Shown piece after piece: positions 41,824-50,858 of a stretch of 64,000 bases of DNA (position 1 is the first letter of the stretch; each line of letters opens with the position of its first letter). The notes under the pieces are model-generated. The model searched no databases. It was not told where the DNA came from and saw only the letters and a program-made list of their open reading frames with translations. The stretch covers positions 434,001 to 498,000 of the forward strand of contig NZ_FQTX01000002.1 of the NCBI RefSeq assembly GCF_900129045.1, read 5' to 3'. The position numbers were made by a program, and so were the translations under genes. Source of the DNA: Bifidobacterium merycicum DSM 6492 (lineage in GTDB: Bacteria > Actinomycetota > Actinomycetes > Actinomycetales > Bifidobacteriaceae).

Positions 41824-42090
41824 CTAAAGCCCTCCCAGAGTGTCTTCCAGATCATGCCCATCATTAGGTTTCAACCCGAGTTGGTTTACCTTCTCGCGTA
41901 GCTTATCGAAATAATATGGGTCGCTCAAATCTTCCATAGTGGGCACGTCGCCGGTCGGCTGGATAAGCCCTTCGGCGCCTTCCGGCCACAGTGCGCGGGA
42001 ATCCAGAGTACCTTCCAGGCAAGATGCGTTGTCCGGATTCAGATTCGGATCATTGGAGTCGAAATAGTCAGGGGCGGGTGAATTGTTCAT
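41824..42090 (-). CDS. small acidic hypothetical protein
   Basis: An ATG at 42090 with AAAGAAACG upstream gives 88 aa, rich in Asp, Asn, Pro and Leu, without membrane or known motifs (PDYFDSNDPNLNPD, PYYFDKLREKVNQLG). I do not recognise the family. The longer frame to 42141 has no better start. Confidence 0.55.
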   Translation of the reverse strand: MNNSPAPDYFDSNDPNLNPDNASCLEGTLDSRALWPEGAEGLIQPTGDVPTMEDLSDPYYFDKLREKVNQLGLKPNDGHDLEDTLGGL

Positions 42091-42467
42091 ATCGTTTCTT
42101 TGCTTGGCTGTTCTAATTCTCTTGTATGAAAAACACGGCATAGTGTGCCGAATAAGAGGGGCGCTGTGTTGTTATACTTCCTTGGTCAGGAAGGATCAAG
42201 CTCCTTCAGCGCAAGAGCGAGAATGAGAATTTGCTAGTTGTTTTTTGATCATATACAAATTGATAATTGTTGTGATTGCATTTGATGGTGGCAGGTTTAT
42301 ATCGTGAGCTATGTGAACCACATGATAGATTCAGTATGTACAAAGTTATTTCTGCCAGGGTGTGCAGGAAATTTATGATATATATAAGGCTGGGTGAAAT
42401 GCTACAAGGATTGTCAGGTCATATCTGACAATCCTTGTAGCCGCCATGTTGAATAGCCGGAAAACGA
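42091..42467. other. AT-rich intergenic region with a hairpin
   Basis: No gene seen. A 16-bp perfect stem (CTACAAGGATTGTCAG) at 42402-42440 lies after the stop of the minus-strand membrane gene and may end its transcript. The rest is AT-rich compared with 33-42 kb, marking the start of foreign-looking DNA. Confidence 0.5.
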
Positions 42468-43967
42468 TTACTGCTTGCGGATATTGTTTATAATCTTGGT
42501 AAGACATCCTTTCGGCTTTTGCTGTTGCTCAATTAGCATGGATAGGTTTTGATTGATTACATTTTGCGTTTGCAAGAGATTGGTAATATTAGTAAGTTGT
42601 TTCTGCAATTTTCTCATATCCTCTTGTAAAATATACGACTCCTGTTCTCTTGACTCCTGTTCTCTTTCCTTTTCTTCTTCTTCTTCTCTTCTTCTTCTAT
42701 ATTCTATTTCTTTTCGCATTTGTTTCAGATCTTTGTTCAACAAGTACGTGCGACTTATTGAAAAACTCTTTTGAAAAAAATGGCTATGAGTTGTTGTAAG
42801 TAAATTCCATAAACATATCACGTGTAATGTAAATAAAACAAGGCTGATCCAGTTGAGCCTATATGTGTGTAATAATATGATCAGCAGTGAAAGATGATAA
42901 ATAAATAATATACTAAATAATATTATTGAGTCAATACTAATTGGTTTATGTGCTAGTGCTCGAATTACATCTGATTGAGTTATTAACGGAGTGAAAATTG
43001 AAAAAAATAATAATAATACGCAAAATATAATCAAAGCACAAAGAATTATTTTGATAAAAAAATGCGGGCTACTGTTTATAAAAAAATGCGGGCTACTGTT
43101 TATAGAAAAATTAATACTAATAACAAGAACTAAGTAATAGACAAATTCGATGACTGTAGCCCAAAATGTAACTCGTTTAGTCTCCCATCTTTCTATTAAT
43201 GTTTGTGTTTTATCGTCTTTGCTTTCTGGTTCCGACAGTTGAGAATCGAGTTCATAGTATTTTTCCTGCCAGTCTTTGAGTTTATCTTTCCATTCATTAT
43301 TTTTTCGATCGATGTCAGCCGTCTTGATGTTGCTTACTCTAAGGAGTTCAATAGACGCCCAAAGAATTGCTAATGAAAAGAAGAGATAAGTATATTGAAT
43401 ATACGGTAAGTCAAGTGTAGAGTCTTTTAAAGCCTCTATAAATGTGTGAATTTGATAGATGCCATTAGGTGCGGCAAAGCCAATAATAAAAGCCGTAAAA
43501 AAACTTGTAAACAATGACAAATTAGATAAAATCTCTAAAGATCCGTTTATTCGCTCTTTTCCTGATTCAAATACAATAGCCAAAGCTACTGTAGCTTGAA
43601 AGGCAAGAAGTGCAACTAGCAAGGCAAATGAATCGGTATCCTTGGGAAAAGAATTAAGTGCGATTTCTAGAAGTGTTGGTACTTCACGGTGATTGTTCGA
43701 TATTATTGTTCGAATGAAGAAGGCTGTGTATATTGACACAAATAAGCCTAATAAGATCATCAATCCCATGGAGACCCATAGTCGGAAACGTTTTCGGGTG
43801 AAGGCGTAGGGGAATGGGCGTTGTGCGCTTTTGTCGACTTGTTGAAAGAGATAGATAACATCAGAAAAATCTTTTTCTTCCATACCATCTGTATTTTCTT
43901 CGTTGCCTGATTCAAGCTGCACTGTGCTCTGATTTACCACGTAGCGAATCCTTTCCTTCTTCTTCAA
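42468..43967 (-). CDS. AT-rich multi-pass membrane protein with charged coiled-coil tail
   Basis: The 499-aa product has about nine to ten membrane segments in two groups (about 65-200 and 270-390). A cytoplasmic region between them contains KNNEWKDKLKDWQEKYYEL. The C-terminal coiled coil has a run of Arg then Glu (YRRRREEEEEKEREQESREQ) and a Gln-rich end. A 24-bp exact tandem duplication lies in its sixth-membrane region. No known family was recognised. AT content is far above the chromosome, so it was probably acquired; it sits divergently next to the second hsdM, as expected for defence-island cargo. Confidence 0.7.
   Translation of the reverse strand: MKKKERIRYVVNQSTVQLESGNEENTDGMEEKDFSDVIYLFQQVDKSAQRPFPYAFTRKRFRLWVSMGLMILLGLFVSIYTAFFIRTIISNNHREVPTLLEIALNSFPKDTDSFALLVALLAFQATVALAIVFESGKERINGSLEILSNLSLFTSFFTAFIIGFAAPNGIYQIHTFIEALKDSTLDLPYIQYTYLFFSLAILWASIELLRVSNIKTADIDRKNNEWKDKLKDWQEKYYELDSQLSEPESKDDKTQTLIERWETKRVTFWATVIEFVYYLVLVISINFSINSSPHFFINSSPHFFIKIILCALIIFCVLLLFFSIFTPLITQSDVIRALAHKPISIDSIILFSILFIYHLSLLIILLHTYRLNWISLVLFTLHVICLWNLLTTTHSHFFQKSFSISRTYLLNKDLKQMRKEIEYRRRREEEEEKEREQESREQESYILQEDMRKLQKQLTNITNLLQTQNVINQNLSMLIEQQQKPKGCLTKIINNIRKQ
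43054..43101 (-). repeat. 24-bp exact tandem duplication in coding sequence
   Basis: Two copies (43054-43077 and 43078-43101) add eight residues in frame (INSSPHFF twice). Confidence 0.9.
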
Positions 43968-44159
43968 ATTTTAACTCTATTGCCTGCAATGAATGGATTA
44001 ACCGGCATTTTCAGTATGCAATCGGTATTAGGGTTATGTTGTTTTTGCCAGTTGGCTTTGAATTGTGACTGATGAATGTAAAGCATCGGATGATACTTGG
44101 GCGTTTGGGCGGCTTAGGCCGGTAGAATACGATGAGTAGATGCAAAAGGAAGGGGAGCC

Positions 44160-44722
44160 GTGATTACCGGAGCCGTAAAGAACAAGGTCGATGACATCTG
44201 GCAGCGCATGTGGGAGGGTGGTATCACCAACCCCATTGAAGTCATCATGCAACTGACATATCTCATGTTCATGGAATCCCTTGATGACAAGGAACTGGAA
44301 ATCGAGCAGATGGAGATGATGGGCGTTGCAGCGGGGAAGCGTGTGTTTCCGCAAACTGAGGAAGGCCAGTCTATTCGTTGGAGCCATTTCAAGGATCTTC
44401 CAGCCGAGCAGATGTTCGAAGTAGTCAGCCAAAAGGCGTTCCCGTTCATCAAAACCATGCACTCAGACAATGCCTTTGCAGAGAGCATGGAGGATGCTTC
44501 CTTCGGGTTCACCAAGCCCAAGACCTTGGAGAAGGCGGTCTCCGGAATTGATGATCTGCTCTCGAATTATGTGAACGAGTCCGATGATCTCGGCGACTTG
44601 TACGAATACATGCTGAGTAAGCTTAATACTGCCGGCGCCAACGGCCAGTTCCGTACTCCACAGCACATCAGAAACATGATGGTGGCATTAGCCGATCCAA
44701 AACCCGGGCAGCGTATTTGCGA
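44160..44722 (+). pseudogene. hsdM: second hsdM, 5' part, cut by the island
   Basis: A GTG at 44160 with AAGGAAGGGGAG upstream starts a type I methyltransferase (VDDIWQRMWEGGITNPIEVI, FRTPQHIRNMMVALADPKPG). It runs 188 residues to GQRICD, exactly where motif I should read DPACGTAGF. After 44722 the frame enters the mobile element and adds unrelated residues (IKTPRLIQFNYSS). The missing part resumes at 59914. Joined, the two parts give about 495 aa, a normal HsdM length with no residue lost. Confidence 0.92.
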
Positions 44723-44747
44723 TATAAAAACACCGAGATTGATACAA
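44723..44747 (+). repeat. left terminal inverted repeat of the island
   Basis: 25 bases starting TATAAAAACACCG and ending TTGATACAA; matches the reverse complement of 59889-59913 at 19 positions. Confidence 0.75.
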
Positions 44748-44850
44748 TTTAATTATTCGTCGGCGGCTTATCTCCAAGCAGGGTAAGTTTTTTATGAGCA
44801 GGGTAAGTTGCACAGGCAGCAGGGTAAGTTGGACACGAGGGGGGTAAGTT
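44748..44850 (+). repeat. left subterminal repeat array of the island
   Basis: One TTTAATTATTCG (44748) then four GGGTAAGTT units at 44781, 44801, 44822 and 44842, a 20-21-bp period. Typical of multiple transposase-binding sites. Confidence 0.75.
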
Positions 44851-44896
44851 TTCATATTACCCCGTCGCTGCGGTAGATTTGGACACATTCGGTCTG

Positions 44897-44902
44897 TATA
44901 AT
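44897..44902 (+). promoter_or_regulatory. probable -10 box before the first cargo gene
   Basis: TATAAT preceded by CTG, 39 bases before the GTG start at 44941; no good -35 is visible. Confidence 0.4.
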
Positions 44903-44940
44903 GTGAAGCGGAAATCAGGAGCTTGACGGAGGGGAAAAAG

Positions 44941-45288
44941 GTGAATGATTATAATGAGGAATTTTGGGATGCATTGGATGAGCTGGTGAAGACTTCCGAA
45001 ATTGTCGTCGACAGACCGAAGGGATCTATCCATCCAAGGTTTCCAGATTTCATATATCGGCTCGACTATGGTTACCTGAGAGGCACTTCCTCTATGGATG
45101 GAGCAGGAATTGACGTATGGGTCGGAAGCGGAAAGAAAACAGTCGATGCCATCATGTGCATTGTCGATTTGATGAAGCGAGACTCCGAGATCAAGATACT
45201 GATTGGCTGTACGGAAGAGGAAAAGATGGAAGTATATAAAACGCATAATGAAACGCAGTATATGAAAGGCGTTTTGATACGTCGATAA
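44941..45288 (+). CDS. small inorganic-pyrophosphatase-like protein
   Basis: The GTG at 44941 has GGAGGGG about eight bases upstream. The 115-aa product contains EIVVDRPKGSIHPRFPDFIYRLDYGYLRGTSSMDGAGIDVWVG in sequence order, which resembles the compact pyrophosphatase-like proteins of Firmicutes (DYGYL and the DG-x-x-IDVW pair recall the family-I active site). It is too short to be a canonical Ppa and lacks its full set of acidic residues. It is the first cargo gene after the left end and AT-rich relative to the host. Confidence 0.6.
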   Translation: MNDYNEEFWDALDELVKTSEIVVDRPKGSIHPRFPDFIYRLDYGYLRGTSSMDGAGIDVWVGSGKKTVDAIMCIVDLMKRDSEIKILIGCTEEEKMEVYKTHNETQYMKGVLIRR

Positions 45289-45343
45289 ATCGGTATCTTT
45301 AGGGATAATATTCTGAATTGTATACTTTGGTGATGGGGGCAAT

Positions 45344-46126
45344 ATGAAAACAGTAGTTAAGTCAGAAATAGCAGATGCTTTAAGGACCATTGGCCTTGAA
45401 AGAGGAGATTCTGTGATCGTACATACTTCTCTTGGAAAGATTGGGTATGTATGCGGCGGTGCACAAGTTGTCATAGAAGCTCTGATTGAGACCGTTGGAG
45501 AAGAAGGAACCATCATGATGCCAACGCAGTCATGGAAAAATCTTGACCCTGAAACTGGTGTTCATTGGGATGCTGATAAAACTGACTGGGATAGAATCAG
45601 AGAGAATTGGCCTGCTTATAATAAGGCGATTACTCCTACCAATACGATGGGGGCTGTTGCAGAAATGTTTCGCTCATGGCCCGGAGCGGTGAGGAGCGAT
45701 CATCCGTCCAGATCTTTTGCTGCGTGGGGGAGGAATGCTGAATATCTCACGAAAAATCATGATCTTTCTGATATTTTTGGGGACACATCTCCAATTGGAA
45801 AGCTTTATGATCTTGACGGAAAGATACTGTTGATTGGAGTGGACTATGACAAAAACACCTCTATTCATTTGGCAGATGTTCGTGCTGAGTATCGAGGAAA
45901 GCATACCTGTGTTGAACACAGTGCAGTCATGGAAAACGGGAAGCGAGTCTGGAAAGCATATGAAACGTTATTTGTAGATGGTGAAGATTTTAAGGATATA
46001 GGAATCGCTTTTGAAGCACTACATACTGTTAATACAGCAACACTTGGTGAAACAGAATTGAAAATTATGAGGCAGCGTGAGTTAGTGGACTTTGCTATTG
46101 AGTGGATTGAAAAGTACAGACAATAG
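45344..46126 (+). CDS. AAC(3)-family aminoglycoside N-acetyltransferase
   Basis: The 260-aa product has the Antibiotic_NAT pattern: DSVIVHTSLGKIGYVCGGAQVVIEAL, GTIMMPTQSW, ITPTNTMGAVAEMFRSWPGAVRSDHPSRSFAAWG, and the catalytic-region text TCVEHSAVM. These enzymes use acetyl-CoA to acetylate aminoglycosides at N3, but many homologues act on other substrates. It lies in AT-rich Firmicutes-like DNA, exactly where the upstream BREX genes and the first half of pglX are missing. Confidence 0.82.
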   Translation: MKTVVKSEIADALRTIGLERGDSVIVHTSLGKIGYVCGGAQVVIEALIETVGEEGTIMMPTQSWKNLDPETGVHWDADKTDWDRIRENWPAYNKAITPTNTMGAVAEMFRSWPGAVRSDHPSRSFAAWGRNAEYLTKNHDLSDIFGDTSPIGKLYDLDGKILLIGVDYDKNTSIHLADVRAEYRGKHTCVEHSAVMENGKRVWKAYETLFVDGEDFKDIGIAFEALHTVNTATLGETELKIMRQRELVDFAIEWIEKYRQ

Positions 46127-46170
46127 TATTCATAAAGGTAAATTCCTATTTGCTTGGAGATTTCCATACT

Positions 46171-48225
46171 ATGATTTGCCCTGTGGAAATCCTGAGGAAG
46201 AAGTATCCGGTTGTCGCAACAAACCCGCCCTATCTTAATAAGTATGATGCAAAACTCAAGGATTATATAAATCTGAATTATAAGGCATACGGAGATGACC
46301 TGTTCAGCGTGTTCATGTTCCGAAATTTCGGCTTTTGCAAGAAAGAAGGGTATTGTGGATTTATGACACCATTTGTTTGGATGTCAATTAAATCATACAA
46401 GTCTCTAAGAGAGTTTGTAGTTCAGAACAAAACGATTACAACACTTATCCAGTTGGAATACTCCGCGTTTGAAGAAGCGACGGTTCCGATATGCACATTC
46501 GTGCTTCAAAATTCTGAGGTCGGTTCCTGTAAGGGCTTGTATTTCAATCTTTCTGATTTTCCGGGAGGAATGGAGGTGCAAGATCAGAAAGTACTTGCGG
46601 CACAAAACGATAAGGATTGTGGGTATTATTATGAAGCGAATCAACGAGGCTTTGAAAGAATACCAAGCACACCAATTACAGCATATTGGGTTAGCGATTC
46701 CTTTGCTAACTTATATTCTCATCCGTTGATTGGCAGTGCCTTTTCAGCCAAGGAAGGCGTTGGTACTCGAAAGGACGATGTGTTTCTAAAGCAGACATGG
46801 GAAGTGTCAACGGATAAAGTCGGTCGGGACAAGCGGTGGATTCTAACTGATAAAGCGGGTGGCTACAGAAAATGGTATCTTGGCTCAACATATGTAATGG
46901 ATTGGGAAGATGATGGACGTCGGATTAAAGACTATCGCGATGATAAAGGGAAACTACGCTCAAGACCACAGAACACCCAGTATCTGTTCTTGCCCGGGAT
47001 TTCATGGGGAAAAATAGGATCAGGTGCTACTTCTTTTAGATATAGAGGTGAAGGCTTTGGATTCAATGATGCTGCTCCTACATTATTTGGGGATAACCCA
47101 TTTCCTCTTTTGGCTGCATTGAATACGAGCATATATAAGGTTCTTCTGCAGATAAGAGGAGGAACGCTTAACATGACTTGCGGTGTTGTCGAAGAATTAC
47201 CTCTTCTTGGGTATGACAGTATTCAGATGCAAGAGACACTTTCCAGAATTGTCGAAGAAAACATTGCTCTCTCGAAGGATGACTGGAATGCATTTGAAAC
47301 ATCATGGGATTTCCAGATTCATCCGCTTATCAAGTATAACTGCCATCATATTAAAGAGGCTTTTCAAGAGTGGGAGAAAGAATGCGATAATCGTTTTCAG
47401 CAGCTTTGGTTTAATGAAACCGAAATCAACAGGCTCTTTATCGAGCAGTATCATTTAGCCGGAGAAATAAAACCAGAAGTTGATAAGGAAAGTGTATCCG
47501 TATCGCTATCGGATTTACAGCGGGATATTCGCTCTTTCATTTCATACTCTGTTGGTTGTATGTTTGGTAGATACTCGCTGGATTCAATGGGATTGATTTA
47601 CGCTGGTGGTAAATGGGATGAAACCAAGTATACGACCTTCCATCCGGATAGAGATGCCATCATCCCTATTTGTGATGATGAATATTTTGAAGACGATATA
47701 GTAGGTCGCTTTGTCAAATTTGTAGAGACAGTCTATGGCAAGGAGACTCTTGAAGAGAATCTTCGTTTTATTGCCGATGCTCTTGGCGGGAACGGTTCTT
47801 CCCGCGAGGTCATTCGCGGCTACTTTATCAACGACTTCTATGCGGATCACTTGAAGGTATACCAGAAGCGACCGATCTACTGGCTTTTCGACAGTGGTAA
47901 GAAGAACGGCTTTAAGTGCCTTATCTACATGCACCGGTATCAGCCCGACACCATTGCTCGCATTCGCACTGACTATGTCCATGAGCAGCAGTCCCGCTAT
48001 CGCACGGCCATCGCCGATCTGGAGCAGCGCATCAATGGCGCGTCCACTTCCGAGCGCGTGAAGCTGTCCAAGCAGCTGGCCACGTTGCAGGCGCAGGCCG
48101 AGGAGATCCGGGTTTACGAAGGAAAAATTCATCACCTTGCCGACCAGATGATCAAGATCGACTTGGATGATGGTGTGAAACACAACTACGAAATCTTTAA
48201 GGATGTGCTGGCAAAGATCAAGTAA
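46171..48225 (+). pseudogene. pglX: truncated BREX methyltransferase PglX (3' half)
   Basis: The frame starts just before the adenine-methyltransferase motif IV, VVATNPPYLNKYDAKLKDY, and continues through GYCGFMTPFVW, the target-recognition region and a C-terminal part ending DGVKHNYEIFKDVLAKIK. BREX PglX proteins are about 1200 aa; here about 684 remain and AdoMet motif I is absent, so it should not methylate on its own. AT-rich sequence changes to GC-rich at about 47,800, implying recombination. ATG 46171 (or TTG 46150) could still allow translation. pglZ follows 15 bases later. Confidence 0.85.
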
Positions 48226-48240
48226 AGGTAGGTGCCGATT

Positions 48241-50847
48241 ATGGATTCGGAAAAAATCATACAGGACTTGAATCGAAGATTCGCGGCACCGTTGCCAGAG
48301 TTCTATAAACGCCGGGTTGTTGTCTGGATAGACGAGGATGCGGAGTTTTTGGACAAGCTGGATGAAATCACGTTGAGCGGGGCCAAGATCATCGCGCTCA
48401 CTGGCTCCAACAACTTCTATGTGAAGAGGCTGCTGGCAGTGGACGATCCTACCAGCAATTATCTGGTGTATCGGCCTTTCGCCTATGAGTCCGACGAGGA
48501 TAACTGGCTGTTGGACGTGGAGCTGTACGGCGAGGAGTTCCGCGCCGATCTGGTTTCCATGTGGATGGACGAGATGGGCATCCCGCAGACGCCTGCGCTC
48601 CGTCGTGGCTTCAAGCAGTACCGGAAGTTCTTCAACGCGCAGGCTCGTCGAAGCAAGGTGTCCGCTCAGCCGGTCACTCCGGCCACGCCTGCTCAGCTGC
48701 AGATGGCCATCATGGCGGCGCTGGCAGGGTTGAAAGACGCCAAGCCGAACACGATCATCAAGGCGGTACTGAAAGCCGGTCTCTCAAAGGACAGCAATGC
48801 GGTATATCAGGAATTTGTAAGCTACGGTATCGACGAGGCTTTCTGGCGCATGGTGGCGCAGGGCACCGGATACCAGGACATGGATTCCGACCTTGCTCAA
48901 CTTGCCACGCACCTGCTGATGACGGCCTCCACTCGAACGATGCGTCAGGAGTTCCTTGCTGGACTCCAGATGTTCATCTCCTCCGCGCATCAGGCGTATT
49001 GCTATGACTTCGTGTCCGACTGGATGCACAGTGAGGACGCCGGTGATATCTGTGCCATCGCGGAGCATGTGGAGAACGAGCTGAAACTCCCGCAGCGGTT
49101 CATGAAACTGCAGGTGGCCGATCTCGTGGATACGGAGACCTTCCCGTGCGTCAATGAGGTCATCCTCGTGAAGCTGATGACTGAGATCAGCGATCATATT
49201 ATCGACGTGGACACGATCACCCAGACCGTGGAGAAGCGCCGGACCTGCGTCTGGTATGAAGACGTAAAGAACTACTATGAAGGCATCCTGCAGGTAGCGA
49301 AGATGCAGGCCTTCTTCAAAGAGCATTCTTCTGGGTTCCATACCGTGGAGCCTGTGAAGGTGTGGAAGGAATACACAACGGAATACTACATCATGGACAC
49401 CTACTACCGGGAGTTTCATAAGACCTATTCCGAGAGCCTGAAAAACTACCACGAGGAGCTGTCCGACCTCTTCACCCATGTGATGGAGAAGGTTGAAGGG
49501 CTCTATACCACGTGGTTCCTCGGTCAGCTGGGAACCAACTGGTCAGATGCCTGCGCGGACAATCTGCGCGAGTATGGCCGGGTTCTGGAAGTGCCGCAGC
49601 AGGCGGATTTCTATCGCCAGAAGGTGGCAGCTTCCGATAGCAAGGTGTATGTGATTGTTTCCGATGCCCTGCGCTATGAAGTGGCAGCCTCCCTTGCAGA
49701 GCAGCTGCAGCGGGAGACGCAGGCCAAGGTGGACCTGAAGTCCATGCAGGCAGTCTTCCCGACGATCACGAAGTTTGGCATGGCGGCGCTGCTTCCGCAC
49801 AAGCACATCCATACGGAGATCAAGGGCGCTGACAGCTCTGAGCGGCTGGTGGTGCTGGCAGACGGCCAGTCCACCGAAGCGAATAATCGGGACAAGCTCC
49901 TGAAGGCAGCAGACTCAGCCAGTGTTGCGCTTAAGTATAAAGACATCATCGGCATGAAGCGAGCTGACCGGCAGGCGCTCATAAAGGGCATGAACGTGGT
50001 CTACATCTACCACGACACCATTGATGAGGCCGGTCATCTGGAGAGCTCCATCTTTACCGCCTGCGACACGGCGATTGAGGAGATCAAGAACATGGTCCGT
50101 ATCATCGCCAATGAGTGGGGCGGCGCGAATATCATCATCACCTCCGATCACGGGTTCCTGTACACCTACAGCCCGCTGAAGGAGGATGACAAGGTAAACC
50201 TCGAATCGCAGGACGATCAGCGGATAGAGGTTGGCAGGCGTTATGCGATCATGCACAACAGCTATCACTCTAACTTCCTGCTCCCGGTGAAGTTCATTGC
50301 TGGAGACAATCCGCACTATGATGGGTGGGCTCCACGCGAGACGATCCGGATCAAGATGAAGGGCGGCGGCCTGAACTTCGTTCACGGTGGCATCAGCCTG
50401 CAGGAGATGGTTGTGCCGTTGATCGAGTACCACTTCCTGCGGAACCAGAGTAAAGAATACAAGAGGAACAGGAGCAAGTACGACACGAAGCCTGTGGAGA
50501 TCAGCCTGCTCTCTGCCAACCGGAAGATCAGCAATATGATCTTCTCCCTGAACTTCTATCAGAAGGAGCCTGTTGGTGGGAACCGAGAAGCGGCGACCTA
50601 CCAGCTGTACTTCACGGACAGCGCTGGAAAGGCGATCAGCGATGTCCAGAAGATCATCGCTGACAAGACCAGCGACAACGGGCAGGATCGTACCTTCCGC
50701 TGCAGCTTCAATCTGAAATCGCTGAAATACAGTAATACCGAGACCTACTATCTTGTCATCGCTGATGAGAACGGCCTGCAAGTGCAGCGCGAAGAATTCC
50801 AGATCGATATCGCATTTGCGGTGGATGAATTCGACTTCTTCGGTTAA
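48241..50847 (+). CDS. pglZ: BREX alkaline-phosphatase-superfamily protein PglZ (type A)
   Basis: The 868-aa product starts MDSEKIIQDLNRRFAAPLPEFYKRRVVVWIDED, has the long helical middle (FFKEHSSGFHTVEPVKVWKEY), then the phosphatase core: VYVIVSDALRYEVAASLAEQL with a metal-binding Asp, TKFGMAALLPH, YHDTIDEAGH, NIIITSDHGFLYTYSPL and the C-terminal HGGISLQEMVVPLIEY. That is the PglZ-A plan of type 1 BREX. The start codon could be the GTG at 48232. It lies between pglX remnant and brxL in canonical BREX order. Confidence 0.93.
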   Translation: MDSEKIIQDLNRRFAAPLPEFYKRRVVVWIDEDAEFLDKLDEITLSGAKIIALTGSNNFYVKRLLAVDDPTSNYLVYRPFAYESDEDNWLLDVELYGEEFRADLVSMWMDEMGIPQTPALRRGFKQYRKFFNAQARRSKVSAQPVTPATPAQLQMAIMAALAGLKDAKPNTIIKAVLKAGLSKDSNAVYQEFVSYGIDEAFWRMVAQGTGYQDMDSDLAQLATHLLMTASTRTMRQEFLAGLQMFISSAHQAYCYDFVSDWMHSEDAGDICAIAEHVENELKLPQRFMKLQVADLVDTETFPCVNEVILVKLMTEISDHIIDVDTITQTVEKRRTCVWYEDVKNYYEGILQVAKMQAFFKEHSSGFHTVEPVKVWKEYTTEYYIMDTYYREFHKTYSESLKNYHEELSDLFTHVMEKVEGLYTTWFLGQLGTNWSDACADNLREYGRVLEVPQQADFYRQKVAASDSKVYVIVSDALRYEVAASLAEQLQRETQAKVDLKSMQAVFPTITKFGMAALLPHKHIHTEIKGADSSERLVVLADGQSTEANNRDKLLKAADSASVALKYKDIIGMKRADRQALIKGMNVVYIYHDTIDEAGHLESSIFTACDTAIEEIKNMVRIIANEWGGANIIITSDHGFLYTYSPLKEDDKVNLESQDDQRIEVGRRYAIMHNSYHSNFLLPVKFIAGDNPHYDGWAPRETIRIKMKGGGLNFVHGGISLQEMVVPLIEYHFLRNQSKEYKRNRSKYDTKPVEISLLSANRKISNMIFSLNFYQKEPVGGNREAATYQLYFTDSAGKAISDVQKIIADKTSDNGQDRTFRCSFNLKSLKYSNTETYYLVIADENGLQVQREEFQIDIAFAVDEFDFFG

Positions 50848-50858
50848 GGAGGAACATC

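Noticed and set aside
42650-42730. Possible CRISPR or microsatellite array (CTT-rich run)
   Set aside because: It is the coding DNA for an Arg/Glu-rich coiled coil, with no spacer structure.
46171-48225. Functional BREX methyltransferase
   Set aside because: AdoMet motif I and the whole N-terminal half are missing, so the fragment is reported as a truncated gene.
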